Origin: DATBLE01 sp963719325
Lineage (GTDB): Bacteria; Actinomycetota; Thermoleophilia; Gaiellales; Gaiellaceae
Assembly (NCBI GenBank): GCA_963719325.1
Contig: CAVRBW010000002.1
Location: forward strand, 1-64,000
DNA length: 64,000 nucleotides
Direction: 5' to 3'
Position numbers and translations under genes: made by a program. The notes beneath the pieces were generated by a model that worked only from the letters and a program-made list of their open reading frames with translations, had not been told where the DNA came from and did no database searches. Below are positions 32,185 through 40,437 of this stretch, one piece after another. Positions within the stretch are counted from its first letter, which is position 1. Each line of letters begins with the position of its first letter.

Positions 32185-33035
32185 TAGCAGTCGGACAGGA
32201 ACGTCGTCACTTCGTCGCGGAAGCGGTCACGCGCCTCGACGAAGATGAAGTGGCCGCATCCCGGGAGAACGACGGTGCGGTGATCGGGAATCGTCGCGAA
32301 GTCCGCCGCGCATGCCGGCCCGGTGATGAAGTCCTCCTCGCCCGTGATCACGAGCGTCGGCGCCGTGATCTTCAGCAGGTCGGCACGGAGGTCGAAGCTC
32401 GTGAAGATCTCGTCGTTGAAGAGCAGGAGCGCGTCGGCGACCGGTACCTCGTCGTGGAGAGTCTCCAGGTAGGCGCGTTCGACCGAGCCGTAGGTCGCGA
32501 AGTAGAAGGGAAACTCGCGCAACGCGAGCTTGCCCAGCTCGGCGTCCGAGGCAAAGCGACCGGCCTGCTCGTCCTCGAGCGCCGCGCGTGCGTCCTCGTA
32601 CCACGGCTCGCCGGCCTTCGCGTTCATCCCGCCCTCCATCGCCGCGACCTGCTCCTCCGCGAACCGCGCGAGCGTGCTGGCCAGGACGAGCCTCTCGACA
32701 CGCGTGGGATGAGTAGCGGCATAGGCCGCTGCAACCACCCCGCCGTGGGAGTGACCGAGGAGGAGCATCCGCTCGAGCCCGAGGTGATCGCGAAGGCTCT
32801 CGAGATCCGCGACGTAGTCCTCGGTCTGGTAGGCGCGCGAGTCGGCGGGACGATCCGAGCCCTCGGTGCCCCGCGGGTGAAGGAGGATCAACTCGAAGCT
32901 GTCCCCCAGCCCGGCGAGATCGGCAAAGTACCGGGAAGAGAACCCCGGCCCGCCGGGATGGCAGACGAGGATCGGCCCCGATCCCTCTCGGCGGAACGCG
33001 AGCGTCCGGCCGTCGGCCGTCTCGAACGAATCCAC
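32181..33035 (-). CDS. alpha/beta hydrolase (proline iminopeptidase-like)
   Basis: 284 residues. Oxyanion region CHPGGPGFSSRYF, nucleophile elbow LLGHSHGGVVA (Ser), acid in VITGEEDFITG and catalytic His in PGCGHFIFVE. The HPGGPG pattern and an inserted helical lid (GGMNAKAGEPWYEDARAALE) point to the proline iminopeptidase/tricorn-factor group, so a peptide or ester is the likely substrate. GTG at 33035 chosen because homology begins at DSFETADGRTLAF. Lies 17 bases downstream of the aquaporin gene on the same strand. Confidence 0.88.
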   Translation of the reverse strand: MDSFETADGRTLAFRREGSGPILVCHPGGPGFSSRYFADLAGLGDSFELILLHPRGTEGSDRPADSRAYQTEDYVADLESLRDHLGLERMLLLGHSHGGVVAAAYAATHPTRVERLVLASTLARFAEEQVAAMEGGMNAKAGEPWYEDARAALEDEQAGRFASDAELGKLALREFPFYFATYGSVERAYLETLHDEVPVADALLLFNDEIFTSFDLRADLLKITAPTLVITGEEDFITGPACAADFATIPDHRTVVLPGCGHFIFVEARDRFRDEVTTFLSDCY

Positions 33036-33051
33036 GGCGCGAGCGTACTTT

Positions 33052-33795
33052 CTAGGAGGCGGCGAGATCGCCCGGGCGCGGCTCTTCGAGCCCCGTCTCC
33101 GGCGGGCCGACCGGCTCGGGCCGTGCCCTGGGCCGGAGATACAGCCATTCGTACAGCAGCGCCGCGAACGCGCCACCCACCGCAGGACCGGCGTAGTAGA
33201 TCCAGGTGTAGCTCTCCCAGACGTTGTAGACGATCTCCGGGCCGAGGGCACGTGACGGGTTCATCGCCGCGCCGGTCAGCGGACCGCCTGCGAGCACGCC
33301 CATGGTGATCACGAGACCGATCCCGAAGCCGGCGACCGCCTTGAACGCGCCGCGCTCGTCGACTGCAGTCGCGAAGACGGCCAGCACGAGGAAGGCGGTC
33401 ATGATCCCCTCGAGTGCGAATCCCGCTCCCTGGCCGATCGACGGATGGAGCAACGGTGCTCCGAGCCGGGCCGGCGCAACTGCCTCCTGCGGGAAGATCC
33501 ACCACAGGAGCAGCGCGGCGGACGCCGCCCCGGCGAACTGCATCACCCAGTACACCCCGGCCAGCCCGGCCTCGATTCTGCGCGTGACCAGGAAGCCGAG
33601 CGTGATCGCCGGATTGAAATGACCGCCGGAGATGTGCCCGAAGGCGGTCACCATCAGACCGATCGCGAGGCCGTGCGCGAGCGCGACGCCCAAGAGTCCC
33701 GCGGAGCCGACCATGATCGCCCCGGCCCCGAAGAACGTGAGCGCGAAGGCGCCGATGAACTCGGCCGCGCCGCGTCTCAAGTAGTCGCCTTGCAC
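33052..33795 (-). CDS. aquaporin/MIP family channel
   Basis: Water or small-solute channel of 247 residues with six membrane helices. First pore motif SGGHFNPAITLG (NPA); second motif AMNPSRALGPEI reads NPS instead of NPA, a change seen in some bacterial and plant members. The aromatic/arginine filter Arg follows the second motif. The helix after the first NPA and a short C-terminal tail rich in Pro/Glu are normal. Start at ATG 33795. Confidence 0.92.
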   Translation of the reverse strand: MQGDYLRRGAAEFIGAFALTFFGAGAIMVGSAGLLGVALAHGLAIGLMVTAFGHISGGHFNPAITLGFLVTRRIEAGLAGVYWVMQFAGAASAALLLWWIFPQEAVAPARLGAPLLHPSIGQGAGFALEGIMTAFLVLAVFATAVDERGAFKAVAGFGIGLVITMGVLAGGPLTGAAMNPSRALGPEIVYNVWESYTWIYYAGPAVGGAFAALLYEWLYLRPRARPEPVGPPETGLEEPRPGDLAAS

Positions 33796-34127
33796 CGAGG
33801 CGAGAGGCTAGAGCGCCGATCGGACGGACTGCTCGGCTCTGGGACCAAAAAAATTCGCCGAGCCGGTGGCGCTTTCGTCCACCCAACCTGCCGACGTTCC
33901 GCTTCCGCGTACCGCCGCCGGGCGGGGCTTCGACCTACTCGCGCTCCGTGCTCGACGCAAGCGGAACCCTACGAGGTCGGACCGGTCCGCGCAAGGGGAC
34001 GGCCACGGGAATTTGTCGCAATTTGCGAGCGGCCCGATCGACCTTCGAACATTGCGAACTTCCCGCGACCGGCGTCCGTGTCGGCACTGATGCAGTAGCT
34101 GCGCCTGCGCCGCAACAGTGGCGTTCG
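33796..34127. other. 332-bp gap between aquaporin and oxidoreductase operon
   Basis: Divergent promoter region between the aquaporin gene and the 2-oxoacid oxidoreductase operon. It contains an A7 run at 33847 and several short GC palindromes but no convincing gene, riboswitch or repeat. Open frames through it lack homology and start signals. Confidence 0.5.
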
Positions 34128-35507
34128 ATGCACACGCTCGAGACCACTGTCTTCGAGGAGCTGAAAGCGCCGCTCGACGACATCGAGGCGGTCGTCGAAG
34201 CGGATCGCTGTCTCGAGTGCGGCGGATATGCCAGCGCGCCGTGCGTGCTCGCGTGTCCAGCCCGCGTCGACGTCCCCAGCTTCGTCAGCGCGATCGGTCG
34301 GGGCGACCCCGAAGAGGCCGCGGAGACGATCTTCGCCGAGAACCTGCTCGGCGGAAGCTGCGCACGCGTCTGTCCGGTCGAGGAGCTCTGCGAAGGCGCC
34401 TGCGTGCTCTTGCACGAAGGGCGCCGGCCCGTCGAGATCGCGCGCCTGCAGCGGTACGCAACCGACTGGGCGCTCGCAGCAGGCGTCCCGCTCCGCCGCG
34501 TGCGCGTGCCTCAGAACGGCCATCACGTGGCCGTCCTCGGGGCCGGGCCGGCCGGGCTGGCATGCGCCGGCGAGCTCGCCGTGCGCGGCTACACGGTCAC
34601 CGTGTACGACGCGCGGGAGGAGCCGGGCGGTCTCGTCCGGTTCGCGATCGCTCCCTACCGAATCATCCGCGATCCGCTCCCCGAGGAAGCACTGGCCCTG
34701 GCCGAGCTCGGTGTCCGCTTCGCCCTCGGCGTCCGGATCGACTCGCCGAAGGTGCTGCACGCGATCGAAGCTGACTCGGACGCCGTCTTCCTCGGTGTCG
34801 GCATGGGCGCAGACTCCGACGTCCCCTACGCAGGCGACGAGCTGCAGGGGATCTGGGAGTCGCTGCCCTTCATCGAGGCGATCAAGGAAGGGCAGCCGCC
34901 GGTCGTGGGACGCAGGGTCGCCGTGATCGGCGGCGGCAACACCGCGGTCGACGTCGCCTGCGAAGCCCGCCGGCTCGGCGCCACCGACGTGACGATGATC
35001 TACCGGCGCACGGAGGCGGAGATGCCCGCCTACAAGCACGAGGTCGAGTTCGCGCGCGACGAGGGCGTCCGCTTCCAGTGGCTCACCAACCCGGTGCGCT
35101 TCGTCGGCACCGACCGCGTCGAGGGCGTCGAATGCGTCTCGATGCGGCTGGGCGAGCCGGACTCGAGCGGTCGCCGGCGACCCGAAGCGGTGCCGGGCAC
35201 CGAGTTCGTGCTGCCTGCCGACACCGTCGTCAAGGCGATCGGCCAGCAGTCGCGGACCGAGCTGCTCTCCTGGATCCGCGGCCTGGAGCTCGACGGCGGG
35301 CTCATCCGCGTCGACGCCGAGACCGGCCGCACCTCCAACCCGAAGTACTTCGCCGCAGGCGACGCGGTCAACGGCGGCGCCACCGTCGTCGAGGCAGTGC
35401 GGGGCGCGAAGCTCGCCGCCCGCGCGATCGACGCGGTGCTCGAGGCTGGAAGCGCCGCCCGCCCGAAAGACCGGACGCCCGGGGCGTCCCAGGGAGGTGC
35501 ACGATGA
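34128..35507 (+). CDS. GltD-like NAD(P)H:acceptor oxidoreductase subunit
   Basis: 459 residues. N-terminal [4Fe-4S] domain with EADRCLECGGYASAPCVLAC, then CARVCPVEELCEGACVL, as in the small subunit of glutamate synthase and the N-terminal part of dihydropyrimidine dehydrogenase. Then an FAD site HHVAVLGAGPAGLACAGELA and an NAD(P) site GRRVAVIGGGNTAVDVACEA, ending with YFAAGDAVNGGATVVEAVR. There is no large glutamate synthase subunit nearby. Its stop overlaps the gamma subunit of a 2-oxoacid:ferredoxin oxidoreductase (ATGA), so it likely passes electrons between NAD(P)H and that complex or its ferredoxin. Confidence 0.88.
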   Translation: MHTLETTVFEELKAPLDDIEAVVEADRCLECGGYASAPCVLACPARVDVPSFVSAIGRGDPEEAAETIFAENLLGGSCARVCPVEELCEGACVLLHEGRRPVEIARLQRYATDWALAAGVPLRRVRVPQNGHHVAVLGAGPAGLACAGELAVRGYTVTVYDAREEPGGLVRFAIAPYRIIRDPLPEEALALAELGVRFALGVRIDSPKVLHAIEADSDAVFLGVGMGADSDVPYAGDELQGIWESLPFIEAIKEGQPPVVGRRVAVIGGGNTAVDVACEARRLGATDVTMIYRRTEAEMPAYKHEVEFARDEGVRFQWLTNPVRFVGTDRVEGVECVSMRLGEPDSSGRRRPEAVPGTEFVLPADTVVKAIGQQSRTELLSWIRGLELDGGLIRVDAETGRTSNPKYFAAGDAVNGGATVVEAVRGAKLAARAIDAVLEAGSAARPKDRTPGASQGGAR

Positions 35508-36028
35508 AGGAGATCCGCTGGCACGCACGCGCCGGGCAAGGCTCGAAGACCGCCTCTCAGCTCCTGGCCGTCGGCCTGCTGCGCGCAGGCAAGAGCGTCC
35601 AGGCCTTTCCCGAGTACGGCCCCGAGCGCCGCGGCGCGCCGATGCGCGCATACACGCGCGTCGACGACCGGCCGATCCGGCGTCATGACGCCATCGACCA
35701 CCCCGACGTCGTCGTCGTCCTCGAGCCGTCGCTGCTCCACGACGCTGCCGTCACGGCCGGACTGGGCGATGAAGGGATCATCGTCGCGAACACCGACGAA
35801 GAAGTCCCAGGCGCGGTCTGCATCCCCGCCGCCGATCTCGCGCCGGCTCGTTCCGTGAACCTGGTCATGCTCGGAGCGCTCGCAGCCGTCCTGGGCGAGC
35901 CGACCCTCGACGACCTCGTCGGCGCGGCGACAGAGGTGCTGGGCAAGAAGGCCGACCCGGAGCTTCTGCGGTCGGCGATCGCCGCAGGCTACGACTACGC
36001 GGCGAAGGAGACAGCGTGCCTGAACTGA
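35504..36028 (+). CDS. porG: 2-oxoacid:ferredoxin oxidoreductase gamma subunit
   Basis: 174 residues of the gamma subunit: IRWHARAGQGSKTASQLLAV at the start, AFPEYGPERRGAPMRAYTRV, then VVVLEPSLLHDAAV and the C-terminal NLVMLGALAAVLGEP. In the family this domain binds CoA and completes the active complex. Ribosome site GGGAGGTG ends 5 bases before ATG. Overlaps the GltD-like gene by 4 bases and the ferredoxin subunit by 13. Confidence 0.92.
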   Translation: MKEIRWHARAGQGSKTASQLLAVGLLRAGKSVQAFPEYGPERRGAPMRAYTRVDDRPIRRHDAIDHPDVVVVLEPSLLHDAAVTAGLGDEGIIVANTDEEVPGAVCIPAADLAPARSVNLVMLGALAAVLGEPTLDDLVGAATEVLGKKADPELLRSAIAAGYDYAAKETACLN

Positions 36029-36303
36029 AGTCCTGGGACCAGCTGACGATCGGCGGCACCGTCGTTCGAGACGATGCCGAGCAGCCGATCACCGGCGGCT
36101 GGCGGACCGGCCTCCGACCCGAGGTCGACCTCGACCTCTGCGTCAACTGCCTGCTCTGCTGGCTCTACTGCCCCGACGCCGCGATCCAGATCAAGGGCAC
36201 GCGCTTCGTCGGCATCGACCACGACCATTGCAAGGGCTGCGAGATCTGCGCCGAGATGTGCCCGACCGGGGCGATCGAGATGGTGGCCGAGACCGATGTC
36301 TGA
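36016..36303 (+). CDS. porD: 2-oxoacid:ferredoxin oxidoreductase delta (ferredoxin) subunit
   Basis: 95 residues carrying two [4Fe-4S] clusters: DLCVNCLLCWLYCPDAAI and DHCKGCEICAEMCPTGAI (both full CxxCxxCxxxCP sets). It moves electrons from the thiamine site to the external carrier. GTG start, overlapping gamma by 13 and alpha by 8 bases. Confidence 0.95.
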   Translation: MPELKSWDQLTIGGTVVRDDAEQPITGGWRTGLRPEVDLDLCVNCLLCWLYCPDAAIQIKGTRFVGIDHDHCKGCEICAEMCPTGAIEMVAETDV

Positions 36304-37450
36304 GCTGCGTGTGATGACAGGGGGCGAGGCGGTCGCCCAGGCGATGCGGCAGATCAACCCGGACGTCGTCCCGGTCTACCCGATCACGCCCCAGACGCCG
36401 ATCATCCAGGGCTTCGCCAAGTTCGTCGCAGACGGCAAGGCGACGACCGAGATCGTCAACGTCGAATCCGAGCACTCGGCGATGAGCGCAGCAATCGGCT
36501 CCGCGCTCGCGGGTGCCCGGACGATCACCGCGACGTCCTCTCAGGGGCTCGCACTGATGGCCGAGATCGTCTACATCGCCGCGGCGATGCGCGCGCCGAT
36601 CGTGATGGCGCTCGGCAACCGGGCGCTCTCCGGCCCGATCAACATCCACTGCGACCACTCCGACTCGATGCTCATTCGGGACTCGGGCGCGATCCAGCTC
36701 TTCGCCGAGAACGCACAGGAGGCGTACGACCTGATGGTGATGGCGCCGCGGATCGCCGAGCATCCGAATGTCCTCCTCCCCGTGCTCGTCTGCCAGGACG
36801 GGTTCACGATCACCCATTCGGCCGAGCCGGTTGCGATGCTGCCCGACGAGGAGGTTCGTGAGTTCATCGGCGAGTACACGATTCCGTACCCGCTGCTGGA
36901 CGTCAGCCACGTCACCTCGCAGGGCCCGTTTGCGATGCCCGACTACTACTTCGAGCTGAAGTACCAGCTGGACGAGGCGATGCTCGCCGCGCTCGACGTC
37001 CTCGAGGACGTCTCGACCCAGCTCTCGACGCTGACCGGCCGCACCTACTCCGCGATCGAGCGTTACCGCATGGACGACGCCGAGCGCGCGATCGTCTGCC
37101 TGGGCTCGACCGCCGGGACGACGAAGGACGTCGTCGACGAGCTGCGCGACGAAGGCGAGGCCGTCGGCGTCCTCCAGATCCATTCCTTCCGACCGCTGCC
37201 GCAGAGAGAGCTACGCGCCGCGCTCGAGAACCTCACCTCGGTGGCGGTTCTCGACCGGGCCGACTCGCCCGGCGGCGCCGCGCCCCTGCACGCCGAGCTT
37301 GCCGCCGTCCTCTACGACGCCGGGCCGACGCTCGAGAGCTACGTCTACGGCCTCGGCGGTCGCGACATGCACCCGGAGGACATCCGCGCGGTCTTCGCCG
37401 GAAGAGCCGAGCACTACGTCGGATTGAGGAGAGAGTCGTGCCCCGTCTGA
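36296..37450 (+). CDS. porA: 2-oxoacid:ferredoxin oxidoreductase alpha subunit
   Basis: 384 residues, pyrimidine-binding half of the thiamine enzyme. Typical blocks: VPVYPITPQTPIIQGFAKFV, VNVESEHSAMSAAIGSALAG, ARTITATSSQGLALM, and the C-terminal AIVCLGSTAGTTKDVVDELR. In four-subunit enzymes of this type (pyruvate, 2-oxoisovalerate or related acids) it pairs with beta. ATG at 36296. Confidence 0.95.
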   Translation: MSELRVMTGGEAVAQAMRQINPDVVPVYPITPQTPIIQGFAKFVADGKATTEIVNVESEHSAMSAAIGSALAGARTITATSSQGLALMAEIVYIAAAMRAPIVMALGNRALSGPINIHCDHSDSMLIRDSGAIQLFAENAQEAYDLMVMAPRIAEHPNVLLPVLVCQDGFTITHSAEPVAMLPDEEVREFIGEYTIPYPLLDVSHVTSQGPFAMPDYYFELKYQLDEAMLAALDVLEDVSTQLSTLTGRTYSAIERYRMDDAERAIVCLGSTAGTTKDVVDELRDEGEAVGVLQIHSFRPLPQRELRAALENLTSVAVLDRADSPGGAAPLHAELAAVLYDAGPTLESYVYGLGGRDMHPEDIRAVFAGRAEHYVGLRRESCPV

Positions 37451-38394
37451 AGGAGCTCGCCCGCAACGAGAACGGCACCCCACCAATCCGCGGCGGCCAC
37501 GCGCTCTGCCAGGGCTGCGGGATCCCGATGGTGGTCCGGACGATCATCGATTCGATCGGCGGACCGGCCGTCGTCGTGAACGCGACAGGCTGCCTCGAGG
37601 TCGCAACGACCCGGTTCCCGACCACGTCCTGGAACCTGCCCTGGATGCACGTCGCCTTCGAGAACGCCTCGGCCGTCGGCAGCGGAGTCGAAGCCGCGTA
37701 CAAGGCGCTCCGCCGTCGCGGGGCCCTACCCCAGGACGACGAGCTGACCTTCGTCGTCTTCGGCGGCGACGGAGGCACGTACGACATCGGGCTCCAGTCC
37801 CTGTCGGGCGCCCTCGAGCGCGGGCATCGAGCGATCTTCGTCTGCTACGACAACGAGGCGTACATGAACACCGGGATCCAGCGCTCGAGCGCCACCCCCC
37901 ACTTCGCGAACACGACCACGAGCCCGGCCGGCTCGGCCTCGCTCGGCAAGGCGCAGAAGCGAAAGGACCTGACGGGAATCGCCGTCGCCCACCACATCCC
38001 CTACGTCGCCCAGGCGGCGGCCGGTCCGCATTGGCAAGACCTGAGCGAGAAGGCGGCCAAAGCCGCCCGCGCCGACGGCCCGGCGTTCCTGAACGTCCTC
38101 AGCGACTGCCCGGTCGGTTGGGGTCACGAGTCCAGGATCGGTCCGCGGGTCATCCACGCCGCCGTCGAGAGCCGCTTCTGGCCGCTGTTCGAGGTCGTCG
38201 ACGGCAGCTACCGGCTGACCTACACGCCGGCGAAGCCCACGCCGATCGAGGAGTTCCTCCGGCAGCAGACGCGGTTCTCCCATCTCCACGGCCCGGAGGC
38301 GCGCGAGACCGTCGCAGCGCTGCAGGCCGAGATCGACGAGGACTGGGAAGCCCTCGTCGACCGCTGCGAGCACGACGCGCGTTTGTTCGCGTAG
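37438..38394 (+). CDS. porB: 2-oxoacid:ferredoxin oxidoreductase beta subunit
   Basis: 318 residues with the diphosphate side of the thiamine site: GGHALCQGCGIPMVVRTI near the start, FVVFGGDGGTYDIGLQSLSG (GDG metal loop) and CYDNEAYMNTGIQRSSATP. The pattern MNTGIQRS with a Pro-Thr-Pro-rich tail (YTPAKPTPIEEF) is that of the pyruvate-type enzymes. Oxidative decarboxylation gives acyl-CoA, CO2 and reduced ferredoxin, or the reverse. GTG start overlapping alpha by 13 bases. The operon ends 54 bases before the tRNA gene. Confidence 0.95.
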   Translation: MPRLKELARNENGTPPIRGGHALCQGCGIPMVVRTIIDSIGGPAVVVNATGCLEVATTRFPTTSWNLPWMHVAFENASAVGSGVEAAYKALRRRGALPQDDELTFVVFGGDGGTYDIGLQSLSGALERGHRAIFVCYDNEAYMNTGIQRSSATPHFANTTTSPAGSASLGKAQKRKDLTGIAVAHHIPYVAQAAAGPHWQDLSEKAAKAARADGPAFLNVLSDCPVGWGHESRIGPRVIHAAVESRFWPLFEVVDGSYRLTYTPAKPTPIEEFLRQQTRFSHLHGPEARETVAALQAEIDEDWEALVDRCEHDARLFA

Positions 38395-38448
38395 GGACTC
38401 GGCCCGACAGCCATGACCGTCGAGGACTGGGTTACGCTGCTCTGCGGC

Positions 38449-38522
38449 GGGCCCGTAGCTCAGCTGGTCAGAGCAGCGGACTCATAATCCGTTGGTCCCT
38501 GGTTCGAATCCAGGCGGGCCCA
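38449..38522 (+). tRNA. tRNA with CAU anticodon (Ile2 or Met)
   Basis: 74-base cloverleaf with a 7-bp acceptor stem (GGGCCCG / CGGGCCC) and discriminator A; D arm GCTCAGCTGGTCAGAGC; anticodon loop CTCATAA in stem GCGGA/TCCGT; T arm CCTGGTTCGAATCCAGG. CCA is not encoded. C4-G69 and C5-G68 favour an AUA-reading, lysidine-modified tRNA-Ile2, but elongator tRNA-Met cannot be ruled out. Its 3' 42 bases are the left end of the genomic island. Confidence 0.95.
38481..38522 (+). repeat. left attachment repeat (42 bp) in tRNA
   Basis: From ctcataatccg to gcgggccca. Identical to 53739-53780. It covers the anticodon loop to the 3' end, so integration leaves a complete tRNA here. Confidence 0.9.
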
Positions 38523-38565
38523 CTCTCGAAACGGCGCAACGGAGCCGGTTGCCGGCTCCGGCGAT

Positions 38566-38706
38566 TCATCGGGTTCCGTTTCTGTGTCCCGAATGTGTCC
38601 CGAAACGGGCCGCAGTCGCGGCACCGTTTCGGCCGCTTTCGACGAGTTTGGTGAGCTTCTCGGCGGCGTCGATGCGCGGCACGTGGTGGACGTTCTCGCT
38701 CACCAT
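38566..38706 (-). CDS. 46-residue stub, probable integrase C-terminal remnant
   Basis: Starts at ATG 38706 with a strong ribosome site (GAGGAGG, 10 bases upstream) and ends at TGA 38566, 44 bases from the tRNA. The sequence MVSENVHHVPRIDAAEKLTK resembles the last helix of actinobacterial tyrosine recombinases, which often follows the catalytic Tyr as YVHHVPxxDAA; here Asn stands at the Tyr place. An integrase next to the tRNA end is the expected position. A fluoride aptamer lies directly upstream, so the stub is transcribed as a riboswitch-controlled unit. It could also be a genuine tiny protein. The assignment is an inference from pattern memory. Confidence 0.4.
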   Translation of the reverse strand: MVSENVHHVPRIDAAEKLTKLVESGRNGAATAARFGTHSGHRNGTR

Positions 38707-38735
38707 CGCTCTGCCTCCTCAGACGGCGGATCCGA

Positions 38736-38788
38736 CCGTAGAAGCCATCAGCGTCGCGAGACGCGCTCGAAGGCGAGCGTCATCGCCT
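38736..38788 (-). promoter_or_regulatory. fluoride riboswitch, degenerate, before the integrase-like stub
   Basis: Minus-strand RNA GGCGATGACGCTCGCC followed by a GAGCGCGTCTCGCGACGC arm and CTGATGGCTTCTAC. Compared with the crcB-motif aptamer the GGCGATG, CGCC, GCTGATGGC and CTAC elements are present; the pseudoknot (GACGCT with GGCTTC) has one mismatch. A -10-like TATCCT lies 10 bases upstream (38798-38803). The stub gene starts 30 bases downstream. Confidence 0.7.
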
Positions 38789-38797
38789 GATGTGGCA

Positions 38798-38827
38798 AGG
38801 ATAGTGGCTGGCCTCGCGGGGTAGGAT
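38798..38827. promoter_or_regulatory. divergent -10 boxes between two fluoride aptamers
   Basis: TATCCT (minus, 38798-38803) and TAGGAT (plus, 38822-38827), each 5-10 bases before its aptamer. -35 boxes are not clear. The 44 bases between the aptamers must hold both promoters. Confidence 0.45.
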
Positions 38828-38831
38828 GTGC

Positions 38832-38882
38832 GGAGGCGATGAGGCCCGCCTGAACCGCCGCTCACGGCTGATGGCTTCTACC
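38832..38882 (+). promoter_or_regulatory. fluoride (crcB-type) riboswitch before the MutS-like operon
   Basis: GGCGATGAGGCCCGCC, then TGAACCGCCGCTCACGGC, then TGATGGCTTCTACC. It closely follows the Thermotoga petrophila fluoride aptamer (GGGCGAUGAGGCCCGCC ... GGCUGAUGGCCUCUAC). P1 (GGCG/CGCC), the pseudoknot GAGGCC with GGCTTC (one G-T), and P3 (GCCG/CGGC) all form. The first MutS-like gene starts 20 bases later, so control may be at translation or by early termination. Confidence 0.92.
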
Positions 38883-38901
38883 GGACGTCGAATGGAAGCC
38901 A

Positions 38902-40437
38902 GTGGCGGACGCGTTCCACAGCATCCTCTTTCCCGGCGGCGGGCGGGAGCCCACCGGGACTGAAGCGCGGCCGGACCACTTCGGGGACCTGAATTTCGAC
39001 CAGGTGCTCGACGCCCTGACCGCCGGGCGCGAGGAGTATGACCTGGCGCTGTTCTTCTGCGCGCCGCTGCACGAGGTCGGACCCGTGCAGTACCGGCACG
39101 AGGTCCTGCGCGACCTCGAGCAGCCGGCTGCGCTGGAAGCTGTCCGTTCGTTCGCGGAGGGGATGCGGCGTGTACGCGCCCACCTCCGTCAGGCGGAGCA
39201 GAACCGCGACGCGCTCCAGGCGCAGGCGTGGGTGCTCGAGGCCGCAAGCGTCTACTGCAACGCCGTCGTCAGCCTGCGCAGCGCGCTCGACGACCTGGAC
39301 CTCTCCTCTGCCGGCTTCCGTGCATGCCGCCGCTACCTCGACGGGTACGCAGAGTCGGAGCCCTTCCGCGCGCTGGCCGGGGAAACGACTGCGCGCAAGG
39401 AGGCGCTCGCAGACGTGACGTACGCCGTGCAGATCCGGGAGGCGAAGGTGACGGTGTCGCGCTACGACGGCGAGCCGGACTACAGCCGGAAGGTGGAGGA
39501 CACCTTCTCCCGGTTCCGTCGCGGCGCGGTCCGCAGCTACCTGGTCGACCTGAGAGACGCCGGCGGCCTGAGCCACGTCGAGGCGCGAATCGTCCACCTG
39601 GTCGCGCGCCTCTATCCCGAGGTCTTCGAGCCGCTCGCCGAGTACGCCCGGCGCCACGCCGACTTCCTCGACGACACGATCGTCCGCTTCGACCGGGAGG
39701 TGCAGCTCTACGTCGGCTACCTCGACCTGGTCGAGCCGCTGAAGCGCGCGGAGCTGCCGTTCTGCTACCCGCACGTCTCCGCCCGCTCGCAGGAAGAGTC
39801 GGTCGAGGAGACGTTCGACCTCGCGCTCGCGCTCAAGCTGGTGCGGGAGGGCACGCGCGTCGTCGTCAACGACTACCGCCTCGAGGGACCGGAGCGAATC
39901 GTCGTCGTCACCGGCCCGAACAACGGCGGCAAGACGACCTTCGCGCGGACGTTCGGGCAGCTCCACCATCTCGCCGCCCTCGGCCTCCCCGTGCCGGGAA
40001 GCTCGGCCCGTCTGTTCTTGCCGGATCGCATCTTCACCCACTTCGAGCGGGAGGAGGACATCCGCACGCTGCGAGGGAAGCTCGACGACGAACTCGTGCG
40101 GGTGCGCGGAATCCTCGAAGTTGCGAGCGCGAGCAGCGTGGTCGTGATGAACGAGAGCTTCGGGTCGACGACGCTCCGAGACGCGCTCCACCTGGGCACC
40201 GAGATCATGCGGCGGATCCTCGACCTCGGCGCCCTCGGCATCTACGTCACCTTCGTCGACGAGCTGGCCTCGCTGAGCGAGGCGACGGTGAGCATGGTCA
40301 GCACGGTCGTCCCCGAGAACCCGGCCGTGCGGACCTACAAGCTCGTTCGCAAGCCCGCGGACGGCCTCGCCTACGCGTGGGCGATCGCTGAGAAGTACGG
40401 CTTGACCTACGAGCGGCTGCGGGAGCGAGTCGCGTGA
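38902..40437 (+). CDS. MutS-like ATPase A (domain III/V type)
   Basis: 511 residues: helical lever region (about 30-300) and a C-terminal MutS ATPase with Walker A VVVTGPNNGGKTTFAR, Walker B VVVMNESFGSTT and dimer/His region IYVTFVDELASLSE. The N-terminal mismatch-binding domain of true MutS is absent. In bacteria such short MutS-like pairs are among the genes found behind fluoride riboswitches; their role is unknown, perhaps DNA or nucleotide protection. GTG start with GGAAG upstream, 20 bases after the aptamer; overlaps the second MutS-like gene by 4 bases. Confidence 0.85.
   Translation: MADAFHSILFPGGGREPTGTEARPDHFGDLNFDQVLDALTAGREEYDLALFFCAPLHEVGPVQYRHEVLRDLEQPAALEAVRSFAEGMRRVRAHLRQAEQNRDALQAQAWVLEAASVYCNAVVSLRSALDDLDLSSAGFRACRRYLDGYAESEPFRALAGETTARKEALADVTYAVQIREAKVTVSRYDGEPDYSRKVEDTFSRFRRGAVRSYLVDLRDAGGLSHVEARIVHLVARLYPEVFEPLAEYARRHADFLDDTIVRFDREVQLYVGYLDLVEPLKRAELPFCYPHVSARSQEESVEETFDLALALKLVREGTRVVVNDYRLEGPERIVVVTGPNNGGKTTFARTFGQLHHLAALGLPVPGSSARLFLPDRIFTHFEREEDIRTLRGKLDDELVRVRGILEVASASSVVVMNESFGSTTLRDALHLGTEIMRRILDLGALGIYVTFVDELASLSEATVSMVSTVVPENPAVRTYKLVRKPADGLAYAWAIAEKYGLTYERLRERVA

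Noticed and set aside
38736..38882. Long inverted repeat taken at first as a MITE
   Set aside because: The two arms are each a fluoride aptamer in divergent orientation, which explains the symmetry.
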